Notes: generated by a model not told the origin, from the letters alone. A DNA stretch of 64,000 bases from Chryseolinea lacunae (GCF_016735595.1 NZ_JAERRB010000001.1:496001-560000), one strand, 5' to 3'; shown: positions 17,466-26,518, numbered from the stretch's first letter. Numbers and translations: made by a program.

Positions 17466-18755
17466 ATGCTCAAGCTTTCTTCACACTCCATCGATAAAAT
17501 GATTTCGCAGGACAAGCTCTATTCGCTGCGGGCTCTCAAGACACCCAAGGCCGGAAAGATTCTGGCCCGCTGGCTCTTTGCCCTCTGCATCATATTCCTG
17601 ATCTTTTTGTTCTTGCCCTGGCAACAAAACATTCGCGGCACAGGAAAAGTAACAGCCCTGAATCCCATGAACCGGCCGCAGACCATTGAAGCCGTGATTG
17701 CCGGGCAGATCCGGAAATGGCATGTGCACGAAGGCCAGCCCGTGAAAAAAGGCGACACCATTGTGACCATAAGCGAAGTGAAAGAAAAATATTTCGATCC
17801 TGAGCTTCTGCTTCGCCTGCGCGAACAAATCAACGCCAAAGAAAGCAGCCTCAATTCGAAAGATCAGAAATCGAAGGCATTGACGCGGCAGATCAAAGCC
17901 CTTCGCGAGGGCATGCAAAACAAAATTGATCAGACCCTGGCCAAACTGGAAGCCGAGAAATTCAAGTTCAAGAATGCCGAAAATCTCTACCAGCGGAACA
18001 AAAAATTGTATGACGCCGGAAACATACCCCTCACCAAGTTTCAGGACATAGAATACAAATATCAGGGTGCGCAGGCCGACCTCACAAACGCCACGATCGA
18101 GCTCGATAGAATAGAAGCAGAATATCTCGACAAGATCAGCAAGGCAGAATCGGATTTGAGCAACACCCTCGCCGAAATTTTTGATGGCCAGGGCGACCTG
18201 GCCAAGTACCGGAACGAATTTGCCAACACAAAAATACGCACCAGTCAATACCAGATCCTGGCGCCACAAGATGGCACCGTGGTGAAGGCCATGAAAGCCG
18301 GTTTGGGCGAGACCATAAAAGAAGGCGATCCGGTTTGCACGATCATGCCCGTGGCCAGCGACGTGGCCGTGGAACTTTATGTGAAAGCCATGGACGTGCC
18401 CTTGCTGAGCAAAGGAAGAAAAGCCAGGATACATTTTGACGGATGGCCTGCACTTCAGTTTTCGGGTTGGCCAAGCGTTTCTGTCGGAACCTTCGGCGGC
18501 ACCGTGGAAGTGATCGATTATGTGAACTCCAAACCCGGCGAGTTCAGGGTGCTGGTGATACCCGACACAGGCGACCAACCCTGGCCAAAGCAACTCCGGA
18601 ATGGCTCGGGCATTAAAGGATGGGTGATGCTCGACGATGTGCCCGTGTGGTATGAAATCTGGCGACAGCTGAACGGATTCCCGCCCAGCCTTTACGAAGA
18701 ACCTTTAGACGAAGTGACGAAGCAGAAAACAGACAAGCAGGCTTCCAAAAAATAA
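17466..18755 (+). CDS. HlyD-family membrane fusion protein
   Basis: A 429-residue periplasmic adaptor. One membrane helix near residues 32-52 (LFALCIIFLIFLFLPW), then a lipoyl-like half (AVIAGQIRKWHVHEGQPVKKGDTIVTISE), a long coiled-coil hairpin with many Lys/Glu (about 115-265), the second lipoyl half (ILAPQDGTVVKAMKAGLGETIKEGDPVCTI) and a C-terminal beta domain. HlyD proteins link an inner-membrane exporter to a TolC channel. It lies 14 bases after the ABC exporter and 7 bases before the TolC-like gene, consistent with one operon. Confidence 0.92.
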   Translation: MLKLSSHSIDKMISQDKLYSLRALKTPKAGKILARWLFALCIIFLIFLFLPWQQNIRGTGKVTALNPMNRPQTIEAVIAGQIRKWHVHEGQPVKKGDTIVTISEVKEKYFDPELLLRLREQINAKESSLNSKDQKSKALTRQIKALREGMQNKIDQTLAKLEAEKFKFKNAENLYQRNKKLYDAGNIPLTKFQDIEYKYQGAQADLTNATIELDRIEAEYLDKISKAESDLSNTLAEIFDGQGDLAKYRNEFANTKIRTSQYQILAPQDGTVVKAMKAGLGETIKEGDPVCTIMPVASDVAVELYVKAMDVPLLSKGRKARIHFDGWPALQFSGWPSVSVGTFGGTVEVIDYVNSKPGEFRVLVIPDTGDQPWPKQLRNGSGIKGWVMLDDVPVWYEIWRQLNGFPPSLYEEPLDEVTKQKTDKQASKK

Positions 18756-18762
18756 AACAAGG

Positions 18763-20229
18763 ATGAACATGCCACGCATACACGTTTGCTTGCCCGCCGC
18801 GCTTTTGGTGCTGATGGTGTTGGTGATGCACCAACACACAAAAGCCCAGTCGGCCATGACGCCCATTTTCGCGCTGAGCGATAGCACCCCTACGCTCACG
18901 CTCGACCAGTTCTATAAAATCATTTTGCAGAACCACCCCGTGGTGAGGCAAGCCGAATTGCTCGACGACGTGGCGCAGCAAGAACTGAGGCTGGCGCGCG
19001 GAAGTTTTGATCCCAAGGTGGTGTCGAGCTTCGACCACAAAGAGTTTCAAGACAAAACTTATTATAGCAAGCTCGACGCCTACCTGGCATTTCCCACCTG
19101 GTTTCCCGTAAATCCAAAACTGGGCTATCAACGTGCCACCGGCGACCTGGTGAACAACGAAGATGTTATTTCGGGTGGCGAACAACTCTATGCCGGCGTG
19201 GCCATTCCCATTGGCAAAGGCCTCTTCACCGACGAACGCCGAACGGCCGTGCGACAAGCCCAGGCGTTTACCAGCATCACCACTGCCGAACAAGTGAAGA
19301 TCATCAACAAGATTTTGCTGGAGGCCGCCAAAACGTACTGGCAATGGTATTATGCCTACTACCAGTACAGGCTTTCGAGCCAGTCGGTTGCCATTGCCAG
19401 CGAAATATTTTCGCGCATCAAACTAAACATGCAGCAGGGCGAAGCCGCCATGATCGACACCATCCAGGCAAAAATAACGCTTCAGTCCAGGCTGGTGGAG
19501 CGGCAGGAGGCATGGCTCGGTTTTCAAAACATGGGCATCACCCTCTCGAACTATATGTGGAACGAACAGGCCGAAGCCTTGCAGCTGGGCACCGCCGTGG
19601 CGCCCGTGATGACCAACGGCGATCAAACCTTTCTGAGCACCGAGCTCTTGCAAGACCTGGTGATGAAGGCCAAAGAAAATCACCCGGAACTGGTAAAGCT
19701 CTCCCTGAAACTCGATCAGCTGGAATGGGAAAGAAAACTGGCCCGCGAATTTCTGAAACCACAGCTCGACCTCAACTATTCCATGCTCAGCCAACCCACG
19801 GCACCCCACCGCGTGGATCCGTTGAACGACTACAAGATCGGGCTGGATTTTTCATTCCCCATTTTCCTGCGCAAGGAACGCTCGAAGGTGGCGCTCACCA
19901 AACTGAAGATAGACAACACACAGTATCAGCAAAAACAATCGGAGCGCGAAATTGTGAACGAAATAAACACAACCTTCAACGAGCTTCAGAACACGATCGT
20001 GATCCTGAAACAACAGCAGGAAGTTGTTGAGCTTTATGACCGTCTTTTGAAATCCGAACTCCTGAACCTGGAGAATGGCGAGAGCGACTTGTTCAAAATC
20101 AACATTCAGCAGGAGAAGCTGCTGCTCTCGCAGTCGAAACTGCTGAAACTCACAGCCGACTTGCAGAAACAAAAGGCGTTGCTGTATTGGTCGGCCGGCA
20201 TTCGGAACTTAAACTCGCAGCCCGATTAA
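18763..20229 (+). CDS. TolC-family outer membrane efflux protein
   Basis: A 488-residue outer membrane protein with a signal peptide (cleavage near TKAQS). It has typical outer-membrane-efflux features: TLTLDQFYKIILQNHPVV at the start, long helical segments with LEAAKTYWQWYYAYYQYRLSSQSVAIA, and a second repeat half with ELVKLSLKLDQLEWERKLAREFLKPQLDLNYS and FSFPIFLRKERSKVALTKLK, where segments are split by strands. It would trimerise into the exit duct of the exporter encoded upstream. Its stop codon interlocks by four bases with that of the convergent photolyase gene. Confidence 0.9.
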   Translation: MNMPRIHVCLPAALLVLMVLVMHQHTKAQSAMTPIFALSDSTPTLTLDQFYKIILQNHPVVRQAELLDDVAQQELRLARGSFDPKVVSSFDHKEFQDKTYYSKLDAYLAFPTWFPVNPKLGYQRATGDLVNNEDVISGGEQLYAGVAIPIGKGLFTDERRTAVRQAQAFTSITTAEQVKIINKILLEAAKTYWQWYYAYYQYRLSSQSVAIASEIFSRIKLNMQQGEAAMIDTIQAKITLQSRLVERQEAWLGFQNMGITLSNYMWNEQAEALQLGTAVAPVMTNGDQTFLSTELLQDLVMKAKENHPELVKLSLKLDQLEWERKLAREFLKPQLDLNYSMLSQPTAPHRVDPLNDYKIGLDFSFPIFLRKERSKVALTKLKIDNTQYQQKQSEREIVNEINTTFNELQNTIVILKQQQEVVELYDRLLKSELLNLENGESDLFKINIQQEKLLLSQSKLLKLTADLQKQKALLYWSAGIRNLNSQPD

Positions 20230-21710
20230 ATCCGGCAGTCGGCGCTTAAGAAATTCTCGGCTACCTGGATATGCCCGCGTTGTTTATCCGGATCAAAATT
20301 GTCGAATGTTTTTACCAGCATACCGATTCGGGGATTGCCCGAAAAAAACTGACGCTGCTTGTTCATGAATCGCCAGAAAAGTCCATCCCAGACAGATTGC
20401 CAGGGGCCCTTCTGGTAGTCGCTCATTTTCAGAACATAGTTGCTCCCGCTGATGTAGGGCTTTGTGGCCAGCAGTCCTCCATCGGCAAACTGACTCATGC
20501 CATACACGTTGGGAACCATTACCCAATCGTAGGCATCTATGAACATTTCCATAAACCATCGGTACACCTCGTCGGGATCGAACTCACAAAGCAACATGAA
20601 GTTGCCCAGAATCATGAGGCGCTCGATGTGATGGCAATAGCCGGTATCCAGAACTTTCCGAATGGTATTGTCCACGGGCTCGATGCCGGTTGTGCCCTGC
20701 CAAAAAGCCAGCGGTATCTTTCTGGTAAAACCCCAGAAATTACGCGTTCGCATGGGGCCGCCTTTGTGTTCATACACACCGCGAACAAACTCTCTCCATC
20801 CGATCAGCTGCCTCACAAAGCCTTCGCATGAATTTAATGGAACATTGTTTTCGCGCGCAAAGCGCAAGGTCGTATCCAGCACATAGCGCGGACTGAGAAG
20901 CCCCGTGTTTAACATCGGCGTCAGCACACTATGGTGAAGAACGTGTTCGCTGCGCACGATGGCATCTTCATAAGGCCCAAAAGAAGAAAAGCGCGTTTCC
21001 AGAAATTTCTCAAACCATGTTCTGGCATGGTCGTGTGTTACAGGGTAGGGAATTATGTCGGTGACACGCCCATAGTGATGGCTGAATTTCTGGCGCACAT
21101 ATTCATCCGCTTCCTGTGCGTGCGCGGATGCGGGAAAAGATGCAATACGGGGAGGTGTTTTTCCTTTGGGATACTTCAGCCGGTTCTCGGCATCGAACGA
21201 CCATTTGCCACCCAACGGTTTGCCATTGGTGTCGAGCAACACCTGCAGGCGTTTCCGTTGGTGGATATAGAAATCGTTCTGAAGATAGTTTTCTCTTTTG
21301 TCAAAATATGATCTGAGCACTTCCGGTTCGGTCAGGAACAATGGCGTTGCTCGTCTGGTGAGTTTCACCGACACCGCCGCTGCACCCTGGGCGATTCGTT
21401 TCTCCAGCCAATAGTCTGTGGTGTCGCAGTATTGTATTTCGGTTACGCCAACATTGAACAAGTGCGGAATCAGCAAACGGATATCGGCGATAGCCTGATG
21501 GCTCTCTACATAGACCACACGGTGACCCAGGTTCAGGAGCCGCGCTTGAAAGGCCTTCATGCTGGCCCGATGAAAATGTATTTTCTGTTGATGAAAGCGA
21601 TACTGACTGAAGAACAGAAACTCTTCAACCAGGTAGACCACAATTCCTTTTTGCAAGACGGGACTGTCTTCAACCAGCTGATGCGGAAAAATCAGGGATG
21701 CACTGCTCAA
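20226..21710 (-). CDS. Cryptochrome/photolyase family protein (PhrB/FeS-BCP-like) lacking the Fe-S cysteines
   Basis: A 494-residue protein of the prokaryotic (6-4) photolyase/cryptochrome group: N-terminal Rossmann-like half ([15 protein letters not shown] .. RASMKAF), a linker with KWSFDAENR, and the FAD-binding helical half ([64 protein letters not shown]). In PhrB-type enzymes three cysteines follow MSDY (CxxC..C) and a fourth lies earlier; here residues after MSDY (about 433-446) read [14 protein letters not shown], so the cluster ligands are absent. It starts at TTG (21710), overlapping the stop of the DUF2256 gene as TTGA. Role: probably light-driven DNA repair or photosensing. Confidence 0.88.
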   Translation of the reverse strand: MSSASLIFPHQLVEDSPVLQKGIVVYLVEEFLFFSQYRFHQQKIHFHRASMKAFQARLLNLGHRVVYVESHQAIADIRLLIPHLFNVGVTEIQYCDTTDYWLEKRIAQGAAAVSVKLTRRATPLFLTEPEVLRSYFDKRENYLQNDFYIHQRKRLQVLLDTNGKPLGGKWSFDAENRLKYPKGKTPPRIASFPASAHAQEADEYVRQKFSHHYGRVTDIIPYPVTHDHARTWFEKFLETRFSSFGPYEDAIVRSEHVLHHSVLTPMLNTGLLSPRYVLDTTLRFARENNVPLNSCEGFVRQLIGWREFVRGVYEHKGGPMRTRNFWGFTRKIPLAFWQGTTGIEPVDNTIRKVLDTGYCHHIERLMILGNFMLLCEFDPDEVYRWFMEMFIDAYDWVMVPNVYGMSQFADGGLLATKPYISGSNYVLKMSDYQKGPWQSVWDGLFWRFMNKQRQFFSGNPRIGMLVKTFDNFDPDKQRGHIQVAENFLSADCRI

Positions 21711-21859
21711 GCGTCTTTTGCTGGCTTACGATTCCGGCACCGATCACTACAATATTTCACGTCTCCCCAATTCCGTTCCCACTTTTTGCGCCACGCAAAG
21801 GGATGCCCGCAGACCAGGCAAATCTTCTCGGGCAGAAATTGTTTTTTTACGCCACGCAT
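21707..21859 (-). CDS. DUF2256 zinc-ribbon-like small protein
   Basis: A 50-residue protein recognised by the pattern [19 protein letters not shown] followed by [13 protein letters not shown]. Four cysteines (14, 17, 37, 41) should bind a zinc ion. DUF2256 proteins are short, of unknown function and repeatedly found next to photolyase-like genes, as here. The ATG is at 21859; the stop TGA (21709-21707) overlaps the TTG start of the photolyase, suggesting translational coupling. The gene is hidden inside a longer open frame that continues from a truncated sensor gene in another frame on the same strand. Confidence 0.85.
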   Translation of the reverse strand: MRGVKKQFLPEKICLVCGHPFAWRKKWERNWGDVKYCSDRCRNRKPAKDA

Positions 21860-22511
21860 AGACTGTAAAACAGCAATGCTGGATTTTTGTTTTACAGGAA
21901 ATGAGGGCGAACCAATAGACGCTGTCCAATTCCTGGATCACCGAAACAAGGTTGTCGTCAACGTCCACCGCGTTGTCAACGCCCAGCGAATAGTCGGTCC
22001 ACGTGTGGGTTTTCAGGTTGTAGCTTTTCAGATAGCTGCCGCTAAACCACAGGTTGTCGTTGTTGTCGGGAAGAATGCGAAAAGTGACCTGATCTTCAAA
22101 CCCCGGCACGCGCACAAAAACATCGCGCTGCCGGTCATAGCGGTGAAGCCCACCGTTTTGCGTGCTCACCCACAAGGTATGTTCGCGGTCTTCAAAAACA
22201 TGCTGAATATAGTCGCGCGCCAGCGAGTGCGGATTGGCCGGATCGTGCCGATAGACTTTGATCTGATAGCCGTTGAACCGGTTCAACCCATTCTCCGTGC
22301 CCACCCAAAGGTAGCCCTCATGGTCGCGCACCAGCGTGCTGACGGTGACGGAGGAGAGGCCCGACTCGGCAGACATGCGTGAGAAGACGGGGCGGCGTTC
22401 TTGTGCTTTTGTGAGGGTGGATGGGGCGAGTGAAAAAAGCATGATGAACAGACACAGGCGGGTGTGTTTGGCTTTGTCTGTGGTGTTTTCGAGCTTTTGG
22501 TGGAGCGCCAT
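21747..22511 (-). pseudogene. Truncated hybrid two-component sensor (regulator-propeller N-terminus)
   Basis: The first about 205 residues are the start of a hybrid sensor of the HTCS kind: signal peptide, then two-component regulator propeller repeats (GLSSVTVSTLVRDHEGYLWVGTENGLNRFNG, DREHTLWVSTQNGGLHRYD, DNNDNLWFSGSYLKSYN). A full gene would run more than 1000 residues with kinase and receiver domains. Near 21897 the homology stops and the frame merely reads through the DUF2256 gene out of phase. The 3' part has been lost, most likely by deletion or rearrangement joining it to the photolyase unit. Confidence 0.8.
21863..21897. promoter_or_regulatory. 10-bp inverted repeat before the DUF2256-photolyase operon
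   Basis: CTGTAAAACA (21863-21872) and TGTTTTACAG (21888-21897) are perfect reverse complements with a 15-base spacer, ending 4 bases upstream of the DUF2256 ATG. One arm coincides with the point where the truncated sensor loses homology. It could be an operator for the repair operon, or a scar of the rearrangement; sequence alone cannot decide. Confidence 0.45.
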
Positions 22512-22794
22512 TGTTGCAATTTACCCTATTGTGGTGGATAATGGCAAACGCGGAAATGGGGTGGAAATGGTTTGTCCTTATTGCTTTCGAAGCACCCGCG
22601 TGTTAGCAGCCAAGTAATACGCTGGGGAACCTAAGCGCAACCTATCTCTCCAAATGCAACAAGCCGTTGACTTGGGTGACAATTTCGCAGGAAGGCGTTT
22701 GCATATGAGGTTAACGCGCTTTAATGCAAGGCTTCGCATCCTCTTCGAGCATCTGAAACGAAAACCTTCTTGCGCATTAGCCATCCCTTCGATA

Positions 22795-23430
22795 TTAAAT
22801 AATGGTAGGAGGCACATTTGCACTACCTGAAGCGCTGGGGGACGACTGAGAGGGCGCTGTCTTTTTTCCTCTCACGTTATTAAGATCATTGGTCAACCAG
22901 TGTTCATCACTCCAATTTCCATTTTTCAAATAGTGGCTAAACTCATTCACAGCGAATTTAACCGCAACGAAAAGAGGGCGAAGGCGAACTAAGTCAAGTT
23001 CCCCATTCACATCAACTACAAAAATATCATCATTCTCATTACCGATATCTAAGAACCGATTCAAAGGTAGTGTGTTGTCATGAGTGGCGGGAGATCTGTA
23101 CTTAGTATAAAATTCATAGATAATTTTGGCACTAATCTTGAATTTAAACAATTTATCATGATTGAGAATCAAGAAGTGATCTGCCACGGTTTGAATTTTT
23201 CGTTCCTCGCCGTCTACCCTTATCATAGCTGAGGTATTGTGAAAATATGCGCCCATTGAATCAATCATTGAGCACAACAAGATAAACGCTGGTGAACCTA
23301 AACAGCCAATGCCGAAACTCCCCCAATCAGCTTCGTCGGATTTTTCGAATTTAATACAATATTCAACTGCAACTAAATCTTCTTTTAATGATTCAATTGT
23401 ATGTTTTTTAACATCAGAATGAATTGCCAT
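22795..23430 (-). CDS. Putative HEPN-like protein, partner of the LA2681-like HEPN protein
   Basis: A 211-residue AT-rich gene with no confident family. It is alpha-helical with CLGSPAFILLCSMIDSMGAYF (about 43-63) and KIIYEFYTKYRSPATHD (102-118). RSPATH (Arg112 to His117) fits the Rx4H motif that marks HEPN ribonucleases, and the placement after a Tyr-rich helix resembles small HEPN-like proteins with YRN..H. The C-terminal about 30 residues are Ser/Pro/Ala-rich and probably disordered. It starts 25 bases after the stop of the 555-residue HEPN gene, so the two are probably one operon. HEPN assignment is an inference; antitoxin or co-effector roles are possible. Confidence 0.55.
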   Translation of the reverse strand: MAIHSDVKKHTIESLKEDLVAVEYCIKFEKSDEADWGSFGIGCLGSPAFILLCSMIDSMGAYFHNTSAMIRVDGEERKIQTVADHFLILNHDKLFKFKISAKIIYEFYTKYRSPATHDNTLPLNRFLDIGNENDDIFVVDVNGELDLVRLRPLFVAVKFAVNEFSHYLKNGNWSDEHWLTNDLNNVRGKKTAPSQSSPSASGSANVPPTII

Positions 23431-23455
23431 AGTCGTTACAATCTAAAGGTTTCTA

Positions 23456-25123
23456 TTAAGAACATATCTCGATACTTCTTTCAGTTCGTTCATGTTTAGC
23501 CTCCATTACCTTAGACTGTCGTCTAATAAAATATGCAAAACTAAGAATCGCGGATTTAGTCAAAATCATAAGCAATTTAGTCTTGGCTATCAATTCCTCT
23601 CTAGAAATACTCACATCGCTGTAAAAATCATTCTTAGATTTGCGTTGGCGTTTTTCCCTTACAAAGAGCAACTTATGCTCCATGGCGTTTCTAATAGCCT
23701 TAAATGACTTTAATGCCGAATAGTCCGTTCTATCGAGGTCTCGTGCTAAACTGTAGAGACTAATTAAATACATATTCCCACGAAAATCACTCTCACTGAA
23801 TTCATACAGATCCCACATATTTAAAAAATACACTTTAGTGCTCTTATTTTGTTTCAAGACACTTTCAATATCAATTTCCATTCCCTCAAATATGCCGTAA
23901 CAGATTTGATCGAGAATACTATAACATATCTTAAATGCATTTTTTAGATGAGCATCTCTATACAAGCTCAACGCATCGGCTTTATTTTTTCTCCTATGGT
24001 TATCTGGCATTGCAACTGCTGTTTCGCTATGAAACAAGCTAAATCTTCCCAATGCAAAATCAGAAACAATAACCTTAAGTACTTCTTCAAATTTCTTCAC
24101 CCATTCAATATGGGTATGAACATGTGCTGTTCGAATTTCCAAGGAATCACCGATTCCCCTCCGACATGTGCAGAAAAAGGAGTGTTCGTTAACAAACAAT
24201 TCATTATCCCGACAGTAGACTAAATACTTATTCTTAACACCCTTCTCATTGGCAATGTTTTTCTGATGTTTTCGCAACACCTCTACCGATAGCTTAGCAA
24301 ACGCAATGTCATTCAAACATCTGTCCAGAATGGGGGCAAGGTGTGCCTTTTGTCCTCGGACTGCCTTCGGATTATCTATTGCATTTCTACAACAATCAAT
24401 AATTTTCAATAGTAGTTGACCATTATAATTCAAGCAACTTTTATCTTTCAAGGCATCAAGAGTCATCGCCACCAAATAATCGTAATTGGGGTCCGCACTA
24501 CTACTCAACTTAAGAAGTCTTAAGTAAAACAAAGGTTCAAACCACCTAGAAAGATGCATAAAGCACGCAGACAGCAGAACCAAGCAATAATTAAAGTCAC
24601 CCTCACTGAGCTTGTTCTTGCGCTCGACAGCTTGCGCATATACCTTAAGCAAATGAAACTTTGCCTTTCTTATCATTTCGAAATTCTCTACAGAAAACCA
24701 TCCATCATTTTCTTCGTTTTTTAGACCATAGTATTTCAAAAAAACTTCAGCATAAACCAACGATGCTCGCAGAGGTTCCTTATTGAAAAGTTTTACCTTT
24801 AATTTAGGGTCATGAAAATTAGAAATGATATTATCGAATGTATCTTTGCTTTTGAAGGTTTCTGCGTAATGACTTAATGTTAAAAAGAATTCCAAATGCA
24901 TATACAAGCGAAAACGCTCGTCTTTAACATAGTGAAAACTTGAAAGCATAAAATTATTTATTACAAGCTTTACATCGTCTCTTTTCACATTTTCATGACT
25001 AATCATGGTTCGAATCAATCTTACATGAAAGTCAAACCGCTCTTTCAAATTGACCATATTGAAGAATTTCTCGTCTATCACAAATAGACCTTCAAAATCC
25101 TTTGGATCGTTATCTTTATTCAT
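23456..25123 (-). CDS. LA2681-like HEPN domain protein
   Basis: A 555-residue cytoplasmic protein, AT-rich relative to flanking genes. The N-terminal about 300 residues are helical, TPR-like in spacing (YLRLLKLSSSADPNYDYLVAMTLDAL), and the C-terminal part matches my recollection of the LA2681-like HEPN family: AFKICYSILDQICYGIF, LYSLARDLD, then SFKAIRNAMEHKLLFV. RNAMEH (Arg478, His483) is the Rx4H catalytic motif of HEPN RNases. Proteins of this class occur in defence-associated islands as predicted RNA-cutting effectors. First gene of a two-gene operon with a smaller HEPN-like protein. Family call moderately sure; biological role inferred. Confidence 0.75.
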   Translation of the reverse strand: MNKDNDPKDFEGLFVIDEKFFNMVNLKERFDFHVRLIRTMISHENVKRDDVKLVINNFMLSSFHYVKDERFRLYMHLEFFLTLSHYAETFKSKDTFDNIISNFHDPKLKVKLFNKEPLRASLVYAEVFLKYYGLKNEENDGWFSVENFEMIRKAKFHLLKVYAQAVERKNKLSEGDFNYCLVLLSACFMHLSRWFEPLFYLRLLKLSSSADPNYDYLVAMTLDALKDKSCLNYNGQLLLKIIDCCRNAIDNPKAVRGQKAHLAPILDRCLNDIAFAKLSVEVLRKHQKNIANEKGVKNKYLVYCRDNELFVNEHSFFCTCRRGIGDSLEIRTAHVHTHIEWVKKFEEVLKVIVSDFALGRFSLFHSETAVAMPDNHRRKNKADALSLYRDAHLKNAFKICYSILDQICYGIFEGMEIDIESVLKQNKSTKVYFLNMWDLYEFSESDFRGNMYLISLYSLARDLDRTDYSALKSFKAIRNAMEHKLLFVREKRQRKSKNDFYSDVSISREELIAKTKLLMILTKSAILSFAYFIRRQSKVMEAKHERTERSIEICS

Positions 25124-25281
25124 CTAATAAAATCAAAACTCTAAATAGCCAATAAAAACTTCACTTTGAATCGAATTGATTCCAGGTGGGCTAGCGATCA
25201 GATTGGATCAGGTGGGGCAAGGAACCTTCACTAAAGTAAATACTTCCAACAACGTATACAACTCCCAAAACAAAAATCCCT

Positions 25282-25620
25282 TCAGTACATATAGTCCACC
25301 CCACCCGTAGACCGTAAATACAACCACTTCGAATAAGGCAGCTCCAAAATCACTTTGCTTTCCAGCACAGCATTCACTGTCGTGTCCATAGCAGCACGCG
25401 TGAAAGTGTTCACGGTTCTGTCGCTGTCGGAAATCATGCCGTCGGTGGAGGTGATGAAGGGCATGGCGAGGCCGGCGCGGAAGTAGAGAATGGTGGCGCC
25501 GGGGTGGGCAACCTGGGTGGTGGTGGCGCGAGTGGGTTTCACCAGGAAGATGCCACAGCAGAAGTAGAAAAGCACGAGCGCTGCAAACACCATGATGGAA
25601 GTGCTGACCGATTGGGACAT
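25282..25620 (-). CDS. Small single-pass membrane protein, unrecognised
   Basis: About 112 residues from the ATG at 25620: MSQSVSTSIMVFAALVLFYFCCGIFLVKP gives one N-terminal membrane helix containing CC, followed by a short soluble region with no recognised motif. The frame is open to 25704 and other starts (25644, 25704) are possible; 25620 places the helix at the N-terminus. It follows the 115-residue basic protein gene closely on the same strand, so co-transcription is likely. Function unknown. Confidence 0.45.
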   Translation of the reverse strand: MSQSVSTSIMVFAALVLFYFCCGIFLVKPTRATTTQVAHPGATILYFRAGLAMPFITSTDGMISDSDRTVNTFTRAAMDTTVNAVLESKVILELPYSKWLYLRSTGGVDYMY

Positions 25621-25726
25621 AGGTTTTGTTTTTGTGAACACCATCACGCCGGGGTCAGTGAGTGATGGTGGAGTGAAAGATAAGAAGGCGCGCGCAAAGT
25701 TCATTGCCTGGTTTTCCAGGCATGGG

Positions 25727-26074
25727 TCAACTTTTTTTCGGGTGGTTTTTGCGGCGGTCGCGTTCGGCCAGGAGGGCGCGATACACTTTCAGGGCTTGCT
25801 TCATGACCGACTTGCCGTTGTCGATAATTTTCTTGCTGCGTTTTTCCATGAGGGTGATGTAGAACTCAATCGACTCTTCCTTGTCCACATCGAGGCCCAC
25901 CCGGGCGAGAATGAGTTTGTCGAGGTTGGGCTGATAGAAGCAACCGTCTATGCCGAGCTTGGCCAGCACACCAAAGAACTTGTAGCTTTTCAACTCCTCG
26001 CGAATGAGGTAGAGGGTGATGTCAACCTTGTTGGTGAGTTGCACGAAGGGGTATTTTTGATGTTTAAGTTTCAT
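25727..26074 (-). CDS. Uncharacterised 115-residue basic protein divergent from an XRE regulator
   Basis: From the ATG at 26074: MKLKHQKYPFVQLTNKVDITLYLIREELKSYKFF and a helical, Lys/Arg-rich C-terminus ending ERDRRKNHPKKS. No known domain is recognised. The frame extends 28 codons further upstream (to 26158), but those codons are AT-rich and look like the promoter region. It is divergent from a 71-residue XRE regulator across about 170 bases, an arrangement typical of small regulated modules; a toxin-antitoxin-type relation is possible but unsupported. Confidence 0.55.
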   Translation of the reverse strand: MKLKHQKYPFVQLTNKVDITLYLIREELKSYKFFGVLAKLGIDGCFYQPNLDKLILARVGLDVDKEESIEFYITLMEKRSKKIIDNGKSVMKQALKVYRALLAERDRRKNHPKKS

Positions 26075-26221
26075 AACGGAAAAGTTTTTGATTTCACTAA
26101 AACAAGTTAAAAGCATATAAATAAGCAACTTTTTAATAATAATTATATGCATACACACCGTATTTAGAATCTTTCACAATGCTATTGAAAGAAAATATGC
26201 TGATTATATTACATCAATTAG

Positions 26222-26234
26222 TGCTTTAAAAGCA
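26222..26234. promoter_or_regulatory. Palindrome upstream of the XRE gene, candidate autoregulatory operator
   Basis: TGCTTT-A-AAAGCA, a perfect palindrome with a one-base centre, ends 9 bases before the XRE ATG. Small XRE repressors usually bind such sites in their own divergent promoter. Inferred from position and symmetry. Confidence 0.35.
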
Positions 26235-26243
26235 ATTTTTCAG

Positions 26244-26459
26244 ATGGCAAAAGCAAAACCACAATACAATCGGATAAAGGCCGTGTTAGCAGAACAAAAC
26301 ACAACGAGTCTATGGCTTGCCGATCATCTGGGCATGAACAGGTCTACCGTTTCGAAGTGGTGCACAAATGAAATGCAGCCCACCGTGAAAAGCCTTTTCA
26401 AAATTGCCAAAGCCCTGGACGTTGACGTTCGTGAACTTCTCGTTTCAAATAAAGGCTAA
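26244..26459 (+). CDS. XRE-family helix-turn-helix regulator
   Basis: A 71-residue single-domain regulator: YNRIKAVLAEQNTTSLWLADHLGMNRSTVSKWCTNEMQPTVKSLFKIAKAL, ending DVDVRELLVSNKG. The helix-turn-helix lies at about residues 22-42 with recognition helix NRSTVSKWC. This short XRE form is frequent in Bacteroidota. The codons of its last 20 residues are repeated 126 bases downstream in a degenerate copy. Divergent from the 115-residue basic protein. Likely a local repressor; targets unknown. Confidence 0.88.
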   Translation: MAKAKPQYNRIKAVLAEQNTTSLWLADHLGMNRSTVSKWCTNEMQPTVKSLFKIAKALDVDVRELLVSNKG

Positions 26460-26518
26460 TACGTCACCGTCACTCAACACAAAGTCTCCGAGGCGGAAGA
26501 CTTCACTACGACCCCAAA

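Noticed and set aside
22578-22823. 81-codon minus-strand frame between the sensor fragment and the HEPN partner
   Set aside because: No recognisable domain, overlaps the end of the HEPN-partner gene, and no start signal. It could be part of an unrecognised element, but the support is too weak.
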